This document shows positions 1 to 8,832 of a DNA stretch of 64,000 bases, piece by piece. How positions within the stretch are numbered: the stretch's first letter is position 1; each line of letters starts with the position of its first letter. The DNA comes from CBDCWO01 sp965223405. Its GTDB lineage: Bacteria > Bacteroidota > Bacteroidia > Chitinophagales > Saprospiraceae. Both the position numbers and the translations under genes were made by a program. The stretch is from positions 1,426,001 through 1,490,000 of the forward strand of contig CBDCWO010000006.1 of the NCBI GenBank assembly GCA_965223405.1, given 5' to 3'. The notes below the pieces were generated by a model. That model ran no database searches. It saw nothing but the letters and a program-made list of their open reading frames with translations, and was not told the origin of the DNA.

Positions 1-2
1 CT

Positions 3-1328
3 TCTGCCAGCTTAAAATTTTTTAATGCCATTTTTAAATTATTGTTGTTCGGATTGGTTCTTTTTGTATTTGACCTGACCATTGGCTGGATATTTCTCAT
101 TTCATCCTTGGCTATAATTGGGTATGACACTTTCTTTTTGAGGTACCGCCGGCGAATTGATAATGAAAAGTTTATTGTTGGTGGGCAAATTCGAACCGAA
201 CTTTTGGATGTCATCAAAGGAATTCAAGATATAAAGATCAACAATTTAGAAGGAGAAAGGGTAAATAATTGGAATCAGATTCAGGACAAATATGCCACCT
301 ATATTCTCAATTTGTTACGGATTTCTCAATACAATCAGGGAGGTACTTCGGCCATAAGCAATCTTAAAGATCTGGCCATCACCTGGATAGCAGCAACACA
401 GGTTATCGAAGGTAACCTGACTTTGGGATCTTTGTTGGCAATTCAATACATCATCGGCCAGCTCGAAACACCTTACTTGCACATTATGGAATTTATTACC
501 CATTATCAAGATGCCAATTTGAGCTTAAAAAGATTAAATGAGGTCACTCAGGATGCAGAAATATCTTTAAATGGCATCTCTAATCAGCGAGTAATTCAAG
601 CAGACATCAAGATTTCCAACTTAGGATATAAATATGGCACCAATCAGGTCCTCAACCACTTATCGGCTTATATTCCGTACCAACACAAAATAGGCCTGGT
701 CGGTAAAAGCGGAAGTGGTAAAACGACAATTATAAAAATCCTAAGCAAACTTTTAACCAATTATCAAGGCGAAATAATTGTCGGAAAAGAACAACTTCAT
801 CACCTATCCAAGTATGTATGGTCTTCAAATATTGGCGTGGTCATGCAAGACGGTCACATCTTTTCCGCACCGCTGTGGTATAATATTACACTGGAGAAAG
901 AATACGATCAGATCGACTTTACCAAATTGGATCGCACCATTGAAGCCAGCTGCATGGTGGATTTAATCCAAGATTTGGATTCCGGTTTGGATACACCGAT
1001 TGGAATAGGAGGACAGCAAATCAGTATGGGGCAATCGCAACGGATTCTAATCGCACGCGCATTATATAAAAATGCGCCTTATTTGTTCCTGGACGAATGT
1101 ACCAGCGCTTTAGACAATATTACAGCGGCCAATGTGATCAATAATATCCTGGAATGGTATCAAGACGGTACAATTATCATTGCCTCACATCAACTGGAAA
1201 TACTTAAAACTTTTGACCAAATATGGGTTTTGGACAAAGGTGAGATCATTGAATCAGGTACTCATCAGGAGCTGAGTTTGATTGAAGGAAAATATTCGGA
1301 AATGATGCATCAGTTCAATTCGGAATAA
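3..1328 (+). CDS. Peptidase-/bacteriocin-type ABC exporter, ATPase and TM part (5' end outside window)
   Basis: The reading frame is open to the left edge, so only the C-terminal ~440 residues are seen. They hold the last membrane helices of an exporter TM domain followed by a complete nucleotide-binding domain. Walker A is VGKSGSGKT (nt ~697-723), the signature is ISMGQ (nt ~1020-1034), Walker B is YLFLDE with its catalytic Glu (nt ~1080-1096), and the H-loop His lies in IIASHQ (nt ~1185). The ISxGQ variant of LSGGQ is common in peptidase-domain exporters of Bacteroidota. The next gene, 2 nt away, is a HlyD-family fusion protein, which makes a type I secretion or bacteriocin/peptide exporter likely. 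Whether an N-terminal C39 peptidase domain is present cannot be seen here. Confidence 0.85.
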   Translation, partial: SASLKFFNAIFKLLLFGLVLFVFDLTIGWIFLISSLAIIGYDTFFLRYRRRIDNEKFIVGGQIRTELLDVIKGIQDIKINNLEGERVNNWNQIQDKYATYILNLLRISQYNQGGTSAISNLKDLAITWIAATQVIEGNLTLGSLLAIQYIIGQLETPYLHIMEFITHYQDANLSLKRLNEVTQDAEISLNGISNQRVIQADIKISNLGYKYGTNQVLNHLSAYIPYQHKIGLVGKSGSGKTTIIKILSKLLTNYQGEIIVGKEQLHHLSKYVWSSNIGVVMQDGHIFSAPLWYNITLEKEYDQIDFTKLDRTIEASCMVDLIQDLDSGLDTPIGIGGQQISMGQSQRILIARALYKNAPYLFLDECTSALDNITAANVINNILEWYQDGTIIIASHQLEILKTFDQIWVLDKGEIIESGTHQELSLIEGKYSEMMHQFNSE

Positions 1329-1330
1329 TT

Positions 1331-2575
1331 ATGGATCTAAATGATAAAATATCCACAAAATTATTGACCAGAGGTTGGGTGGTCATTCTGATCACTTTAG
1401 TTTCCTTATTGAGCATTGCCTGGGCTGTGGAGTTTAAGGATACCATTACCGGAAACGTCACCTTACTTTCTGCTAATCCACCTCTGGAATTATTTGCTAA
1501 AACATCGGGGTATATCACCCATTTAAAAAACGAAAACGACACGGTATATTCAGGACAACCCATCGCATATGTTACAGATCGCGATATCACCTGGGATGTA
1601 ATTATTGACTTGGATAATTTGCTGTCGTTCAATCAACGGATCCACCAAGATACCCTTACCGCATACCTAGAAAATCCACACCTGGATGAGCAATTCAAGC
1701 CGGATATTATAACTCTAAAAAAAGCATTGGCACAATATGATTTGGAACAGGAGCTTTACAACCCGAAAAAATTGGTCGCTGAAAAATATCGTCAAATAAA
1801 GACCTGGGAGCAACAATTGGGTATCCTTACTCAAGTGGAAATTCTTAACCGGAGGACCCAGTTATTGGATAGCATATTATTAAAAACAGACGAACAACTA
1901 TTAGCTGATAGCATCATCACCTCCAGGGACTATTCAACCAAAGCACAGGAATCTCTGGCGAAGGCATCAGATGTATGGTTACAAAAGAAGGATCGCACCC
2001 AGGCAGCCTTAGAAATTCAAAAGCTAAATGAAGAAATTGTTGACCTGGAATTAGAATATAGGAGGAAATTACAAGCTTCGAAAGATCAAATTCGAAAGCT
2101 AAAGGAATGGATTCTATACAAAGTGGATGAATGGGAAAGAAATCACATCATTACCGCACCGTTCGAAGGTAGTTGTGATTTTAGTCATTTGGCCACCGGC
2201 ACCAAATACTTCAATGCCGGAGATTTGGTACTCACTGTTTTGCCAATCGATTCAGAGGTTCCCATAGGCGTTATCCAACTCCCAATCTTTAAGTCCGGCT
2301 CGATCTATTCCGGCCAAAAAGCTAATATTCGACTTAAGGGTTACCCTTTCAAAGAATATGGTGTTTTAAAAGCCAAAATAACTTCAATTTCGTCAGTTCC
2401 GCAAGATGATTATTATGAAGCGTATTGCGAGTTATCCAATGGATTTCATACATCATATCATTACCAAATTCCATTCCGACAAAAACTTCAAGGTGAAGCC
2501 GAGATAATCGTATCCCGACAGTCGTTATTTACCAAAGTGATTAATGAATTTCGATCAAAAAAACTCAATAGATAA
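1331..2575 (+). CDS. HlyD-family membrane fusion protein
   Basis: 414 residues. One N-terminal membrane segment (about residues 15-33) is followed by a biotinyl-lipoyl-like strand region, a long helical hairpin rich in Gln/Glu/Lys (about 100-260) and a C-terminal beta-barrel region. That is the layout of periplasmic adaptors of type I exporters. The gene starts 2 nt after the ABC exporter, so the two are co-translated and probably form the inner membrane and periplasmic parts of one export machine. No outer membrane TolC gene follows; the next gene is on the other strand. The substrate is unknown from this window. Confidence 0.85.
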   Translation: MDLNDKISTKLLTRGWVVILITLVSLLSIAWAVEFKDTITGNVTLLSANPPLELFAKTSGYITHLKNENDTVYSGQPIAYVTDRDITWDVIIDLDNLLSFNQRIHQDTLTAYLENPHLDEQFKPDIITLKKALAQYDLEQELYNPKKLVAEKYRQIKTWEQQLGILTQVEILNRRTQLLDSILLKTDEQLLADSIITSRDYSTKAQESLAKASDVWLQKKDRTQAALEIQKLNEEIVDLELEYRRKLQASKDQIRKLKEWILYKVDEWERNHIITAPFEGSCDFSHLATGTKYFNAGDLVLTVLPIDSEVPIGVIQLPIFKSGSIYSGQKANIRLKGYPFKEYGVLKAKITSISSVPQDDYYEAYCELSNGFHTSYHYQIPFRQKLQGEAEIIVSRQSLFTKVINEFRSKKLNR

Positions 2576-2666
2576 TTGAAGTTTATTCTTTTCTCCTATC
2601 CGGTATTTGGCTTATTCAACCATTTAGGATTCGCGATGAGATCATTTGATAACTCTTTTCCCCATT

Positions 2667-2948
2667 TCACACGTTATAGTCGACTTCTACTACTTCTGAT
2701 TTGGGTATTGACTGACATGTGAGCACATATCCTTCTTCTATTTCTTCGTCGGTAAGCGCATAACATTCTTCCATTTCTACGCTTCCTTTAACTAATTTTG
2801 CCATACAAGTCGAACAGGACCCTGCCTGGCAAGAATAGGGAGGATCGTATCCTTCATCCATTAAGGACTCCAACACCGTTTGCTTTGGATTCATCTCCAT
2901 CTCAACCACTTCATCTTCTAACCGGGCTATTAGTTTTATTTTATCCAT
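2667..2948 (-). CDS. Plant-type [2Fe-2S] ferredoxin
   Basis: 93 residues. Four cysteines fit the plant-type 2Fe-2S pattern: C40, C45 and C48 in the loop PYSCQAGSCSTC, and C78 in VLTCQSIP. The length equals the stand-alone ferredoxin domain, with no reductase domain attached. The protein is acidic, as expected for a soluble electron carrier. It is a single gene with unrelated neighbours, so its redox partner cannot be named. A monooxygenase of the AlkB type lies 5 kb away and would need an electron donor, but a link is only a guess. Confidence 0.9.
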   Translation of the reverse strand: MDKIKLIARLEDEVVEMEMNPKQTVLESLMDEGYDPPYSCQAGSCSTCMAKLVKGSVEMEECYALTDEEIEEGYVLTCQSIPKSEVVEVDYNV

Positions 2949-3278
2949 TTTATCGTAAATTAATGACGCCGCGAAAATACAATTATATTAATAAAACCAA
3001 CAATAATAAGCGCTGATAGTTGTCCTAAATAAACCACATTCAACTTGATAAAAAAACTTGTCTTCAGCATAGATCCGCATATTACTCCTCTAGGATCGAA
3101 GTGATCCGATTGGGAATGGTTAGGTCCATTCATAATAAATAACTCCTCCTCGATTTGATTAATCAGGCCAAGAGTTTTAACAGCGGCTCAATTCCTTATA
3201 ATTTTCAAGGTATAATCATTTCGGTTTGTCAATTTAATCTTAGCTTTGGCAGCAATAATCTTAAAAAATCAATTTAAA
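2949..3278. other. Divergent intergenic region, ferredoxin / 3279 gene
   Basis: About 330 bases between two divergent genes. Apart from a -7-like motif near its right end I see no gene, strong hairpin or repeat. Confidence 0.5.
3241..3248 (+). promoter_or_regulatory. Putative Bacteroidota -7 element
   Basis: TAGCTTTG matches the TAnnTTTG -7 consensus of Bacteroidota. No well-placed TTG -33 element is seen. It would start transcription about 24 nt before the ATG at 3279, and it overlaps the in-frame TTG at 3246, which argues against that TTG as the start codon. Confidence 0.35.
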
Positions 3279-3752
3279 ATGAACCAAAAATTTCAATTTG
3301 TAACCTTACTATTCATTGCGATATTCTTCCTGGGTTTTACATTCAAACCCTTTGAAACACATGTTATAACCTTACAGGTGAATACCAATCAAATAGAAGT
3401 TGGTAATGTAAACCAGGTAAGCACTTTCGGCCAAGCCTCCGATATCTCAAATGAGGATTTCACTATTGTAGTCAAACCGGGAGATATCATCATGTGGAAA
3501 GGTGTGTCTTCCGATGCTCCAGATACGGACAAAGTGATGATTCACTCCATAAATCATGAAGGTGGAGCCAGAATTTTTTCTAAAAATACACTAAAAGATA
3601 ACAGACAAAATCCGGGTGTAGTACTGGGTGTAGTATCTGAGGGTAAGGATGGAGATGAACACAAGTACAAATTATCTTTTAAGGTGTTGAATAACGGAAC
3701 AAAACGTGGAGGCACTTTTCATATTGATCCAAAAATTCAAGTAAAAAATTAG
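3279..3752 (+). CDS. Secreted protein of unknown function
   Basis: 157 residues from the ATG at 3279. An in-frame TTG lies at 3246, but the ATG gives a clean signal peptide (MNQKF, then a hydrophobic stretch to about residue 20), so I prefer it. The mature part is short, beta-rich and has no cysteine. The stretch VVKPGDIIMWKGV followed by MIHSINHEGG recalls the first strands of cupredoxin-like folds, but the usual Cys/Met copper ligands are not visible, so I do not call it a copper protein. It probably acts in the periplasm or outside the cell. The next gene, 12-33 nt downstream, encodes a cyclase with an exported N-terminal part. Confidence 0.65.
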   Translation: MNQKFQFVTLLFIAIFFLGFTFKPFETHVITLQVNTNQIEVGNVNQVSTFGQASDISNEDFTIVVKPGDIIMWKGVSSDAPDTDKVMIHSINHEGGARIFSKNTLKDNRQNPGVVLGVVSEGKDGDEHKYKLSFKVLNNGTKRGGTFHIDPKIQVKN

Positions 3753-3785
3753 GGCTATATTAAAGTGAAGTATACTTCACAAGCA

Positions 3786-5606
3786 ATGACGAATCCAATA
3801 GCATCATTCTTAAAGTTATTTCTTGGTATTCTATTGTTTCTATTCGGCTCACTGGCCACTGGGCAGGATTTGGATAGCTTAGCGCAACAATACGATCTGG
3901 TGAAAGGTACCAGTCGTGCACTGCCCATATTGAAGGTCCTGTCTGAGGAATATTCAGACATCGATAAAAAACTTGAATATGCTGAAGAGTTGATGGCCTT
4001 AGCCGGTCCTTTGGATTCTTTTCACTATGTGGTTGCCGGACATCTACAAAAAGGGAATGCTTTGCGTCTTCGGGGTGATTTGAGTGAGGCGTTAAATGAT
4101 TATTTGTCAGCGGCAGCAGTTTGTGTTACACAAAATATGCAAAGAGATCTCGGCCTCATCAATGTGGCTATTGCAGATGTGTATTCTATTATGGGCAACC
4201 ATCGACGGTCCATAAACTATTACCGGAAGGCTATCCAAATTTTACGTGCTGAAAGGGATTCAATTAATCTGGCCTCGGCAATTATGAATGCAGGAGATGA
4301 TTTTTATATTAACAAGAAGTTAGATTCCGCTTTACACTATTTTCAAGAATCCGGAGTCATCTTCAATCAATTAAACTATGAAGTAGGCGAAGCTTACAAC
4401 TTAGGTAATATTGGTCTTGTTCTCGCGGAATTAGACCGACATGAGGATGCCGAACTCAATATTTCCGAGGCCGTGAATCTTCTTAAAAAGCACGAAGAGT
4501 ATCACCCGATATGTGAATACCTCACCATCATGTCGGACATATACTTGGAAAAGAATGAAGTGCAAAAGGCATTGGAATTTGCAGATGAAAGCTTGGAACT
4601 GGCCACTCAATATGGATTGAAAGAACAGATTAGCGATGCCAACTTGAAGTTGTCCGAGATCCATGAATTTAAAGGGGATCTAAAGAATGCCTTGAATTTT
4701 TATAAAGAATATGTCCGATTTCGCGATAGTGTAGTTAATGTAACGACCATTCAGGAGATAGCCAATATTCAAACAGAATTTGAAGTTTCCCAAAAGCAGA
4801 TTGAAGTAGATTTGTTAAATGAGCAAAGAAGAAACCAAAGGCTCATCGTGATCCTGATCAGTATCGCTTTATTCTTATTGGGATTATTTGCTTTTGCCTT
4901 GTATCGTCGATTTATATATATCCGTAAAACGAAAAATATAATTGAACATGAAAAAAATCGATCGGACCATCTTCTCCTCAATATCCTGCCTCAGGATACG
5001 GCAACCGAACTCAAAAAGTTTGGTAAAGTACGAGCCAAGAAATTTGACCAAGTCAGTGTTTTATTCACAGACTTCAAAGATTTTACGCCCCATGCCGAAC
5101 ATTTAGCACCAGAAGAATTAGTTGAAACGGTGGACTATTATTTTTCGAAGTTCGATGAAATCATGGAGAAACACGGAGTAGAAAAAATCAAAACTATCGG
5201 TGACGCGTACATGGCTGCTGCCGGTTTACCCTTTCCTGTTTCGAATCATGCCCACCGTATCATTCGAGCTGCCCAAGATATTATTCTTTTCATGAATGCA
5301 TGCAAAGAAAACCCCAAACTAAACCACGCCAAATTTGATATACGAATTGGTGTAAACTCAGGTCCTACTATAGCTGGCGTAGTTGGCACAAAAAAGTTTG
5401 CCTATGATATTTGGGGTAACACAGTAAATATTGCTGCCAGGGTAGAAAGCAATTCAGAACCTGGCCAAATAAGCATTTCCGAACACACTTATGGTTTGGT
5501 AAAAGATAAATTTGAATGTATTTATCGCGGTGAAATCCAGTTAAAGAATAGTGAGCCTATAAAAATGTTCTATGTACTCGGAGAAAAAACGAACCAAGAT
5601 AATTAA
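3786..5606 (+). CDS. TPR-domain class III adenylate cyclase, membrane anchored
   Basis: 606 residues from the ATG at 3786; a GTG 21 nt upstream would add seven residues before the signal peptide. Order: signal peptide (to ~25), five to seven TPR-like helical repeats (~45-330), a short coiled coil, a transmembrane helix (~352-374), a linker with ILPQ, and a class III cyclase domain (~400-590). Metal-binding Asp residues are in LFTDFKDF and IGDAYM; the transition-state Asn and Arg are in WGNTVNIAARV. Lys in EKIKTIGD and Asp in AYDIWG are the adenine-selecting pair, so ATP rather than GTP is the likely substrate. The signal peptide places the TPR region in the periplasm and the catalytic domain in the cytoplasm: a one-protein sensor making cAMP. 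Confidence 0.85.
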   Translation: MTNPIASFLKLFLGILLFLFGSLATGQDLDSLAQQYDLVKGTSRALPILKVLSEEYSDIDKKLEYAEELMALAGPLDSFHYVVAGHLQKGNALRLRGDLSEALNDYLSAAAVCVTQNMQRDLGLINVAIADVYSIMGNHRRSINYYRKAIQILRAERDSINLASAIMNAGDDFYINKKLDSALHYFQESGVIFNQLNYEVGEAYNLGNIGLVLAELDRHEDAELNISEAVNLLKKHEEYHPICEYLTIMSDIYLEKNEVQKALEFADESLELATQYGLKEQISDANLKLSEIHEFKGDLKNALNFYKEYVRFRDSVVNVTTIQEIANIQTEFEVSQKQIEVDLLNEQRRNQRLIVILISIALFLLGLFAFALYRRFIYIRKTKNIIEHEKNRSDHLLLNILPQDTATELKKFGKVRAKKFDQVSVLFTDFKDFTPHAEHLAPEELVETVDYYFSKFDEIMEKHGVEKIKTIGDAYMAAAGLPFPVSNHAHRIIRAAQDIILFMNACKENPKLNHAKFDIRIGVNSGPTIAGVVGTKKFAYDIWGNTVNIAARVESNSEPGQISISEHTYGLVKDKFECIYRGEIQLKNSEPIKMFYVLGEKTNQDN

Positions 5607-5695
5607 TGAAATGACTTAGCCAGCGGAGCGCTTTATACTAAAATCACCTAGTTAATTGATGATTCCTTTTAGCCCAAGTATTATATTATCACACA

Positions 5696-6295
5696 TTAGA
5701 TATCCGATTGAATATCACTCCAATTTTTTAATAATTGCATTTGCTTTGGCTTATCCTTCACCGGCTTACGCAGTGGAGAGCAAGGCTTCATGGTAGCCTG
5801 TGCTTGACTCGGTAACTGTTGGTATAAAAGCGTACCGGCAGATTTCCATTTTAGCATGTCTTTTGAAACTTTCTTGACTATTTTAGCTGGATTTCCTACT
5901 AACAAACTATGTGGAGGAACCTTCATCCCCTCTTTCACAAATGCCAGTGCTCCAACTATGCTTCCTTCTCCCAAAAGTACCTTATCCATTACTACAGCAT
6001 TCATCCCGACTAAGCAATTTTTCTGAATATGGGCCCCGTGAATAACCGCCCCATGACCGATGTGGGCACCCTCTTCAAGAATTACCGTGACTCCCGGAAA
6101 CATATGAATAACACAATTTTCCTGAACATTACAACCATCCATGATAACTATTTCACCCCAATCCCCTCTTAAAGCAGCACCCGGACCAATATACACATCC
6201 TTGCCAATCGTAACATTACCGATCACTGCCGCTTGTGGATGTATAAATGAAGATTGGTCTACAACCGGCCTAAATCCGTCAAACTCATATACCAT
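5696..6295 (-). CDS. PaaY/gamma-carbonic-anhydrase-like hexapeptide repeat protein
   Basis: 199 residues. Left-handed beta-helix hexapeptide repeats run from about residue 20 to 140 (for example VIGNVTIGKDVYIGPG), followed by a helical tail. Three histidines in the order expected for the gamma-carbonic anhydrase zinc site are visible in CVIHMF and HIGHGAVIHG. The length and the VIHMFPG region fit the PaaY/CaiE branch better than the shorter YrdA branch; PaaY hydrolyses misformed CoA thioesters in phenylacetate breakdown. A PaaI-like thioesterase gene lies about 0.9 kb upstream on the same strand, but no paa ring-cleavage genes are present, so the substrate is open. Confidence 0.8.
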   Translation of the reverse strand: MVYEFDGFRPVVDQSSFIHPQAAVIGNVTIGKDVYIGPGAALRGDWGEIVIMDGCNVQENCVIHMFPGVTVILEEGAHIGHGAVIHGAHIQKNCLVGMNAVVMDKVLLGEGSIVGALAFVKEGMKVPPHSLLVGNPAKIVKKVSKDMLKWKSAGTLLYQQLPSQAQATMKPCSPLRKPVKDKPKQMQLLKNWSDIQSDI

Positions 6296-6327
6296 AATCT
6301 ATGTTGTAAAGACTAGTGCTTCCAGAA

Positions 6328-7161
6328 CTAGCGCTGATATTTTTTTATAGCTTCTTTAATTCTTTGTACTCTGTTTTTAGGACTGGGATGAGTGCTGTAA
6401 AACTCCGGCTGACGGTTGCCCCCACTTGCTTCTTCCAGAATCTTCATAACTCCAATGAGTTCCTCCGGACTGTACCGACCTTCAAGCATCAATCGTACGC
6501 CTAATTCGTCAGACTCCAATTCTTGGTCTCGGCCGTATTTCATATTGACCAGACTAGCTATCATCTGTGCTGCCTGCGCAGTAGAGTAATCGCCAGCAGC
6601 TATTACGGCAGCTCCAGTTAACCCCTGAGTCAATTCTTGTTTAGCAATCCTTTCCGCACCATGTCGGGCCAGAACATGTCCTATTTCATGGCCTAAAACT
6701 CCAGCGAGCTGATCTTCAGATTCCAGTCTGGAAAATAGTGCTTCGGTTATAAATACCTGTCCTCCAGGAAGGGCAAAAGCATTTACCGTACGGGGATCTG
6801 CCAATAAATGAAAGTCAAATCGATATCCCGATTCTGCAGCCACTGAATTATTGACTAATCGATTACCCACCTGGTCTACATATTCCTGAGCTCGCTGATC
6901 CGGATGCAATCCGCCATATTGTTGTATCATACTTGGTGCACTTTGCAAACCCAAAGCAACTTCTTGGTCTTTGGTGATTGAACCTACATGTTGCTTTTCA
7001 CCTGTAATCGGATTGTACTGAGTAGTGGAATAGTATTTAAATAGATAGAATGCGGCAATTGCCAATCCAATGATTAAGGTCCCTTTAACACTGCGCCTGC
7101 GATATGTAGGCCGACCGCCAGTGTTCTGTGGATAACCATATCTTTGATTACGACGATACAT
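6328..7161 (-). CDS. M48-family zinc metallopeptidase, membrane anchored
   Basis: 277 residues. A basic Arg/Tyr-rich N-terminus precedes one transmembrane helix (about residues 28-45). The catalytic HExxH motif is in LGHEIGHVLARH and the third zinc ligand is probably the Glu in QELESDELG. The domain matches stand-alone BepA/LoiP-type M48 peptidases, which handle misfolded outer membrane proteins, but it lacks the long C-terminal TPR domain of BepA. The topology suggests that it works in the periplasm, tethered to the inner membrane. It lies 32 nt upstream of the PaaY-like gene. Confidence 0.88.
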   Translation of the reverse strand: MYRRNQRYGYPQNTGGRPTYRRRSVKGTLIIGLAIAAFYLFKYYSTTQYNPITGEKQHVGSITKDQEVALGLQSAPSMIQQYGGLHPDQRAQEYVDQVGNRLVNNSVAAESGYRFDFHLLADPRTVNAFALPGGQVFITEALFSRLESEDQLAGVLGHEIGHVLARHGAERIAKQELTQGLTGAAVIAAGDYSTAQAAQMIASLVNMKYGRDQELESDELGVRLMLEGRYSPEELIGVMKILEEASGGNRQPEFYSTHPSPKNRVQRIKEAIKKYQR

Positions 7162-7241
7162 TATTTAATGTTTGAATTGTATGGATCGAGAAAAATACTT
7201 TTTTTCGAATATATAGATAAAATTATAAAACTGCATTCATG

Positions 7242-7643
7242 CTACCATTCCTCTTTACGATAAACTGTTCCTCGAAAGGTTGCTACCTTTTGACGGTTCA
7301 AGACCTTAATAGTAACTGTAAACCATGCAATTTTGGAAGTTTGAAAATCCAATTTGGCTTCGGCAACCAGTATGTCATTCAAGTGAATTGGACGATGGTG
7401 TGAAATTGACGTCTCAATCGACACCGATTTGAACCCGATACTATTTGAAGCAAAAGCCAGGGCACTATCCGCCAGAGCATAGCTTATTCCTCCGTGTGCG
7501 ATTCCAAATCCATTAACCATTTCTTCCCGCACTTTCATCCGCAATTGACAAGTACCTGCGCTTATTTTTTCAATTTGAATCCCCAACCACTGGCTAAATG
7601 AATCTTTTTCATACATCAAATTGACGATTTCTTCAGGCTTCAT
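7242..7643 (-). CDS. PaaI-like hotdog-fold thioesterase
   Basis: 133 residues from the ATG at 7643; a TTG at 7652 would add three residues. The hotdog motif NGFGIAHGGISYALADSALAFA contains the helix and the conserved Asn/Gly/His cluster of PaaI/YbgC-type acyl-CoA thioesterases. The enzyme would hydrolyse an acyl-CoA, possibly a hydroxylated or aryl one. The gene lies directly behind the AlkB-like hydroxylase (3-12 nt), which suggests that hydroxylation and CoA thioester turnover are linked. Confidence 0.85.
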   Translation of the reverse strand: MKPEEIVNLMYEKDSFSQWLGIQIEKISAGTCQLRMKVREEMVNGFGIAHGGISYALADSALAFASNSIGFKSVSIETSISHHRPIHLNDILVAEAKLDFQTSKIAWFTVTIKVLNRQKVATFRGTVYRKEEW

Positions 7644-7655
7644 AACAGACAATTA

Positions 7656-8732
7656 TCAAATACCAATAATTTCAGGCTCACTTGTTTTTTGCAGTTCTGG
7701 TCTGTACCTAAACAGGTTGGGGTGGATGTGTCTATACCATAGTCGGGGGAACAAAGAAATCAGTATGGTATGGGGATACCCGTATGGCAACTGTGGACCT
7801 TCCGGTCGATGTTGCAATTCTTGATATTTCCGGGATGCTACCATATGGTGGTCTGAATGTCGCGTTAATTCATACAGGAAAATACGCCCTAATGAATGAT
7901 TCGAATTCCAGGAGTGCATAGCGTTTACTTTTTCATACTTTCCGGAAGAAAGCTTTTTTCTAATTAATCCATAATGTTCGATATAGTTGATTAATTCAAG
8001 AAATGTGAATCCGATAATTGCAATTAAGATACAGGATAATACGCCAATCCATCCAATCAAAATGTAAGCAGCCCACAGGTATAGAACCTGGTACAGAGTA
8101 AATCTGACCATTTGATTTTGCCAACTAGCATAATTTAATCCTTCTCGTAAAAGTCGCTGTTTCTCCAACAACCAGGCATGTTTGTACCCCTCAATGACAG
8201 ATCGATACCAAAAACGATAAAATGATTCTCCAAATCTAGCCGTTGCCGGATCCTCGTAAGTAGCAACATTTCGGTGATGTCCCCGATTGTGTTCAACAAA
8301 AAAATGCATATACCCCGTAGGCAGTAGAAGTAATTTTGATGCCAGCTGTTCATAGTGATTTTTGCGATGGCCTAACTCATGGGCTACATTGATACCAACA
8401 GTTCCCAATATTAGGCCCATATTGAAGGCCCATCCCACATATTCAAGTAAGGAGTAACTGCGATGATCCAATACCCAGTAATAATTCAAGAGTAAATAAT
8501 AAAGGATGGGAATATTAAGATATAGTAAAATATCAAAGAAATATTTCCATCCCGGCTTTAGATTTTGGGTCTTTGACTCTTGATCATACGGAATGAAATA
8601 TTCCAAAATGGGAATAATGACAAAACCCAGATAGATCGACCCAAATGATAGAATACCCCCAAAATAAAGGCCTAACCAACCAAACATTGGTGTCAAATAG
8701 GCCAATAAGTATTTTAGATCAGATCCTCTCAT
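7656..8732 (-). CDS. alkB: AlkB-like membrane di-iron alkane/fatty-acyl monooxygenase
   Basis: 358 residues with about six transmembrane helices. All the histidine boxes of the integral membrane di-iron hydroxylases are present: HELGHRKNH, HNRGHHRNV and RHSDHHM, plus the extra NYIEHYG motif seen in AlkB. The length is near that of alkane 1-monooxygenases (about 370-400). It would hydroxylate the terminal methyl of a medium-chain alkane or a related chain, using electrons from a rubredoxin or ferredoxin; none is encoded next to it. It is followed immediately by a thioesterase gene. An alternative role is hydroxylation of a membrane lipid or fatty acid rather than hydrocarbon growth. Confidence 0.88.
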   Translation of the reverse strand: MRGSDLKYLLAYLTPMFGWLGLYFGGILSFGSIYLGFVIIPILEYFIPYDQESKTQNLKPGWKYFFDILLYLNIPILYYLLLNYYWVLDHRSYSLLEYVGWAFNMGLILGTVGINVAHELGHRKNHYEQLASKLLLLPTGYMHFFVEHNRGHHRNVATYEDPATARFGESFYRFWYRSVIEGYKHAWLLEKQRLLREGLNYASWQNQMVRFTLYQVLYLWAAYILIGWIGVLSCILIAIIGFTFLELINYIEHYGLIRKKLSSGKYEKVNAMHSWNSNHSLGRIFLYELTRHSDHHMVASRKYQELQHRPEGPQLPYGYPHTILISLFPRLWYRHIHPNLFRYRPELQKTSEPEIIGI

Positions 8733-8832
8733 TTTGTAAATACTATTAAAACGATCTCTACAGAAAACATATTCTCCTCGCTCACTATCCTTTATATCAC
8801 TACTTTTATCACAACATGGTCACCAGTAAATC

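Noticed and set aside
3246..3278. TTG start at 3246 for the secreted protein
   Set aside because: The ATG at 3279 gives a proper signal peptide, and a -7-like motif overlaps the TTG.
3279..3752. Cupredoxin assignment of the secreted protein
   Set aside because: No Cys and no convincing copper ligand set; only a short KPGDIIMW-like stretch is similar.
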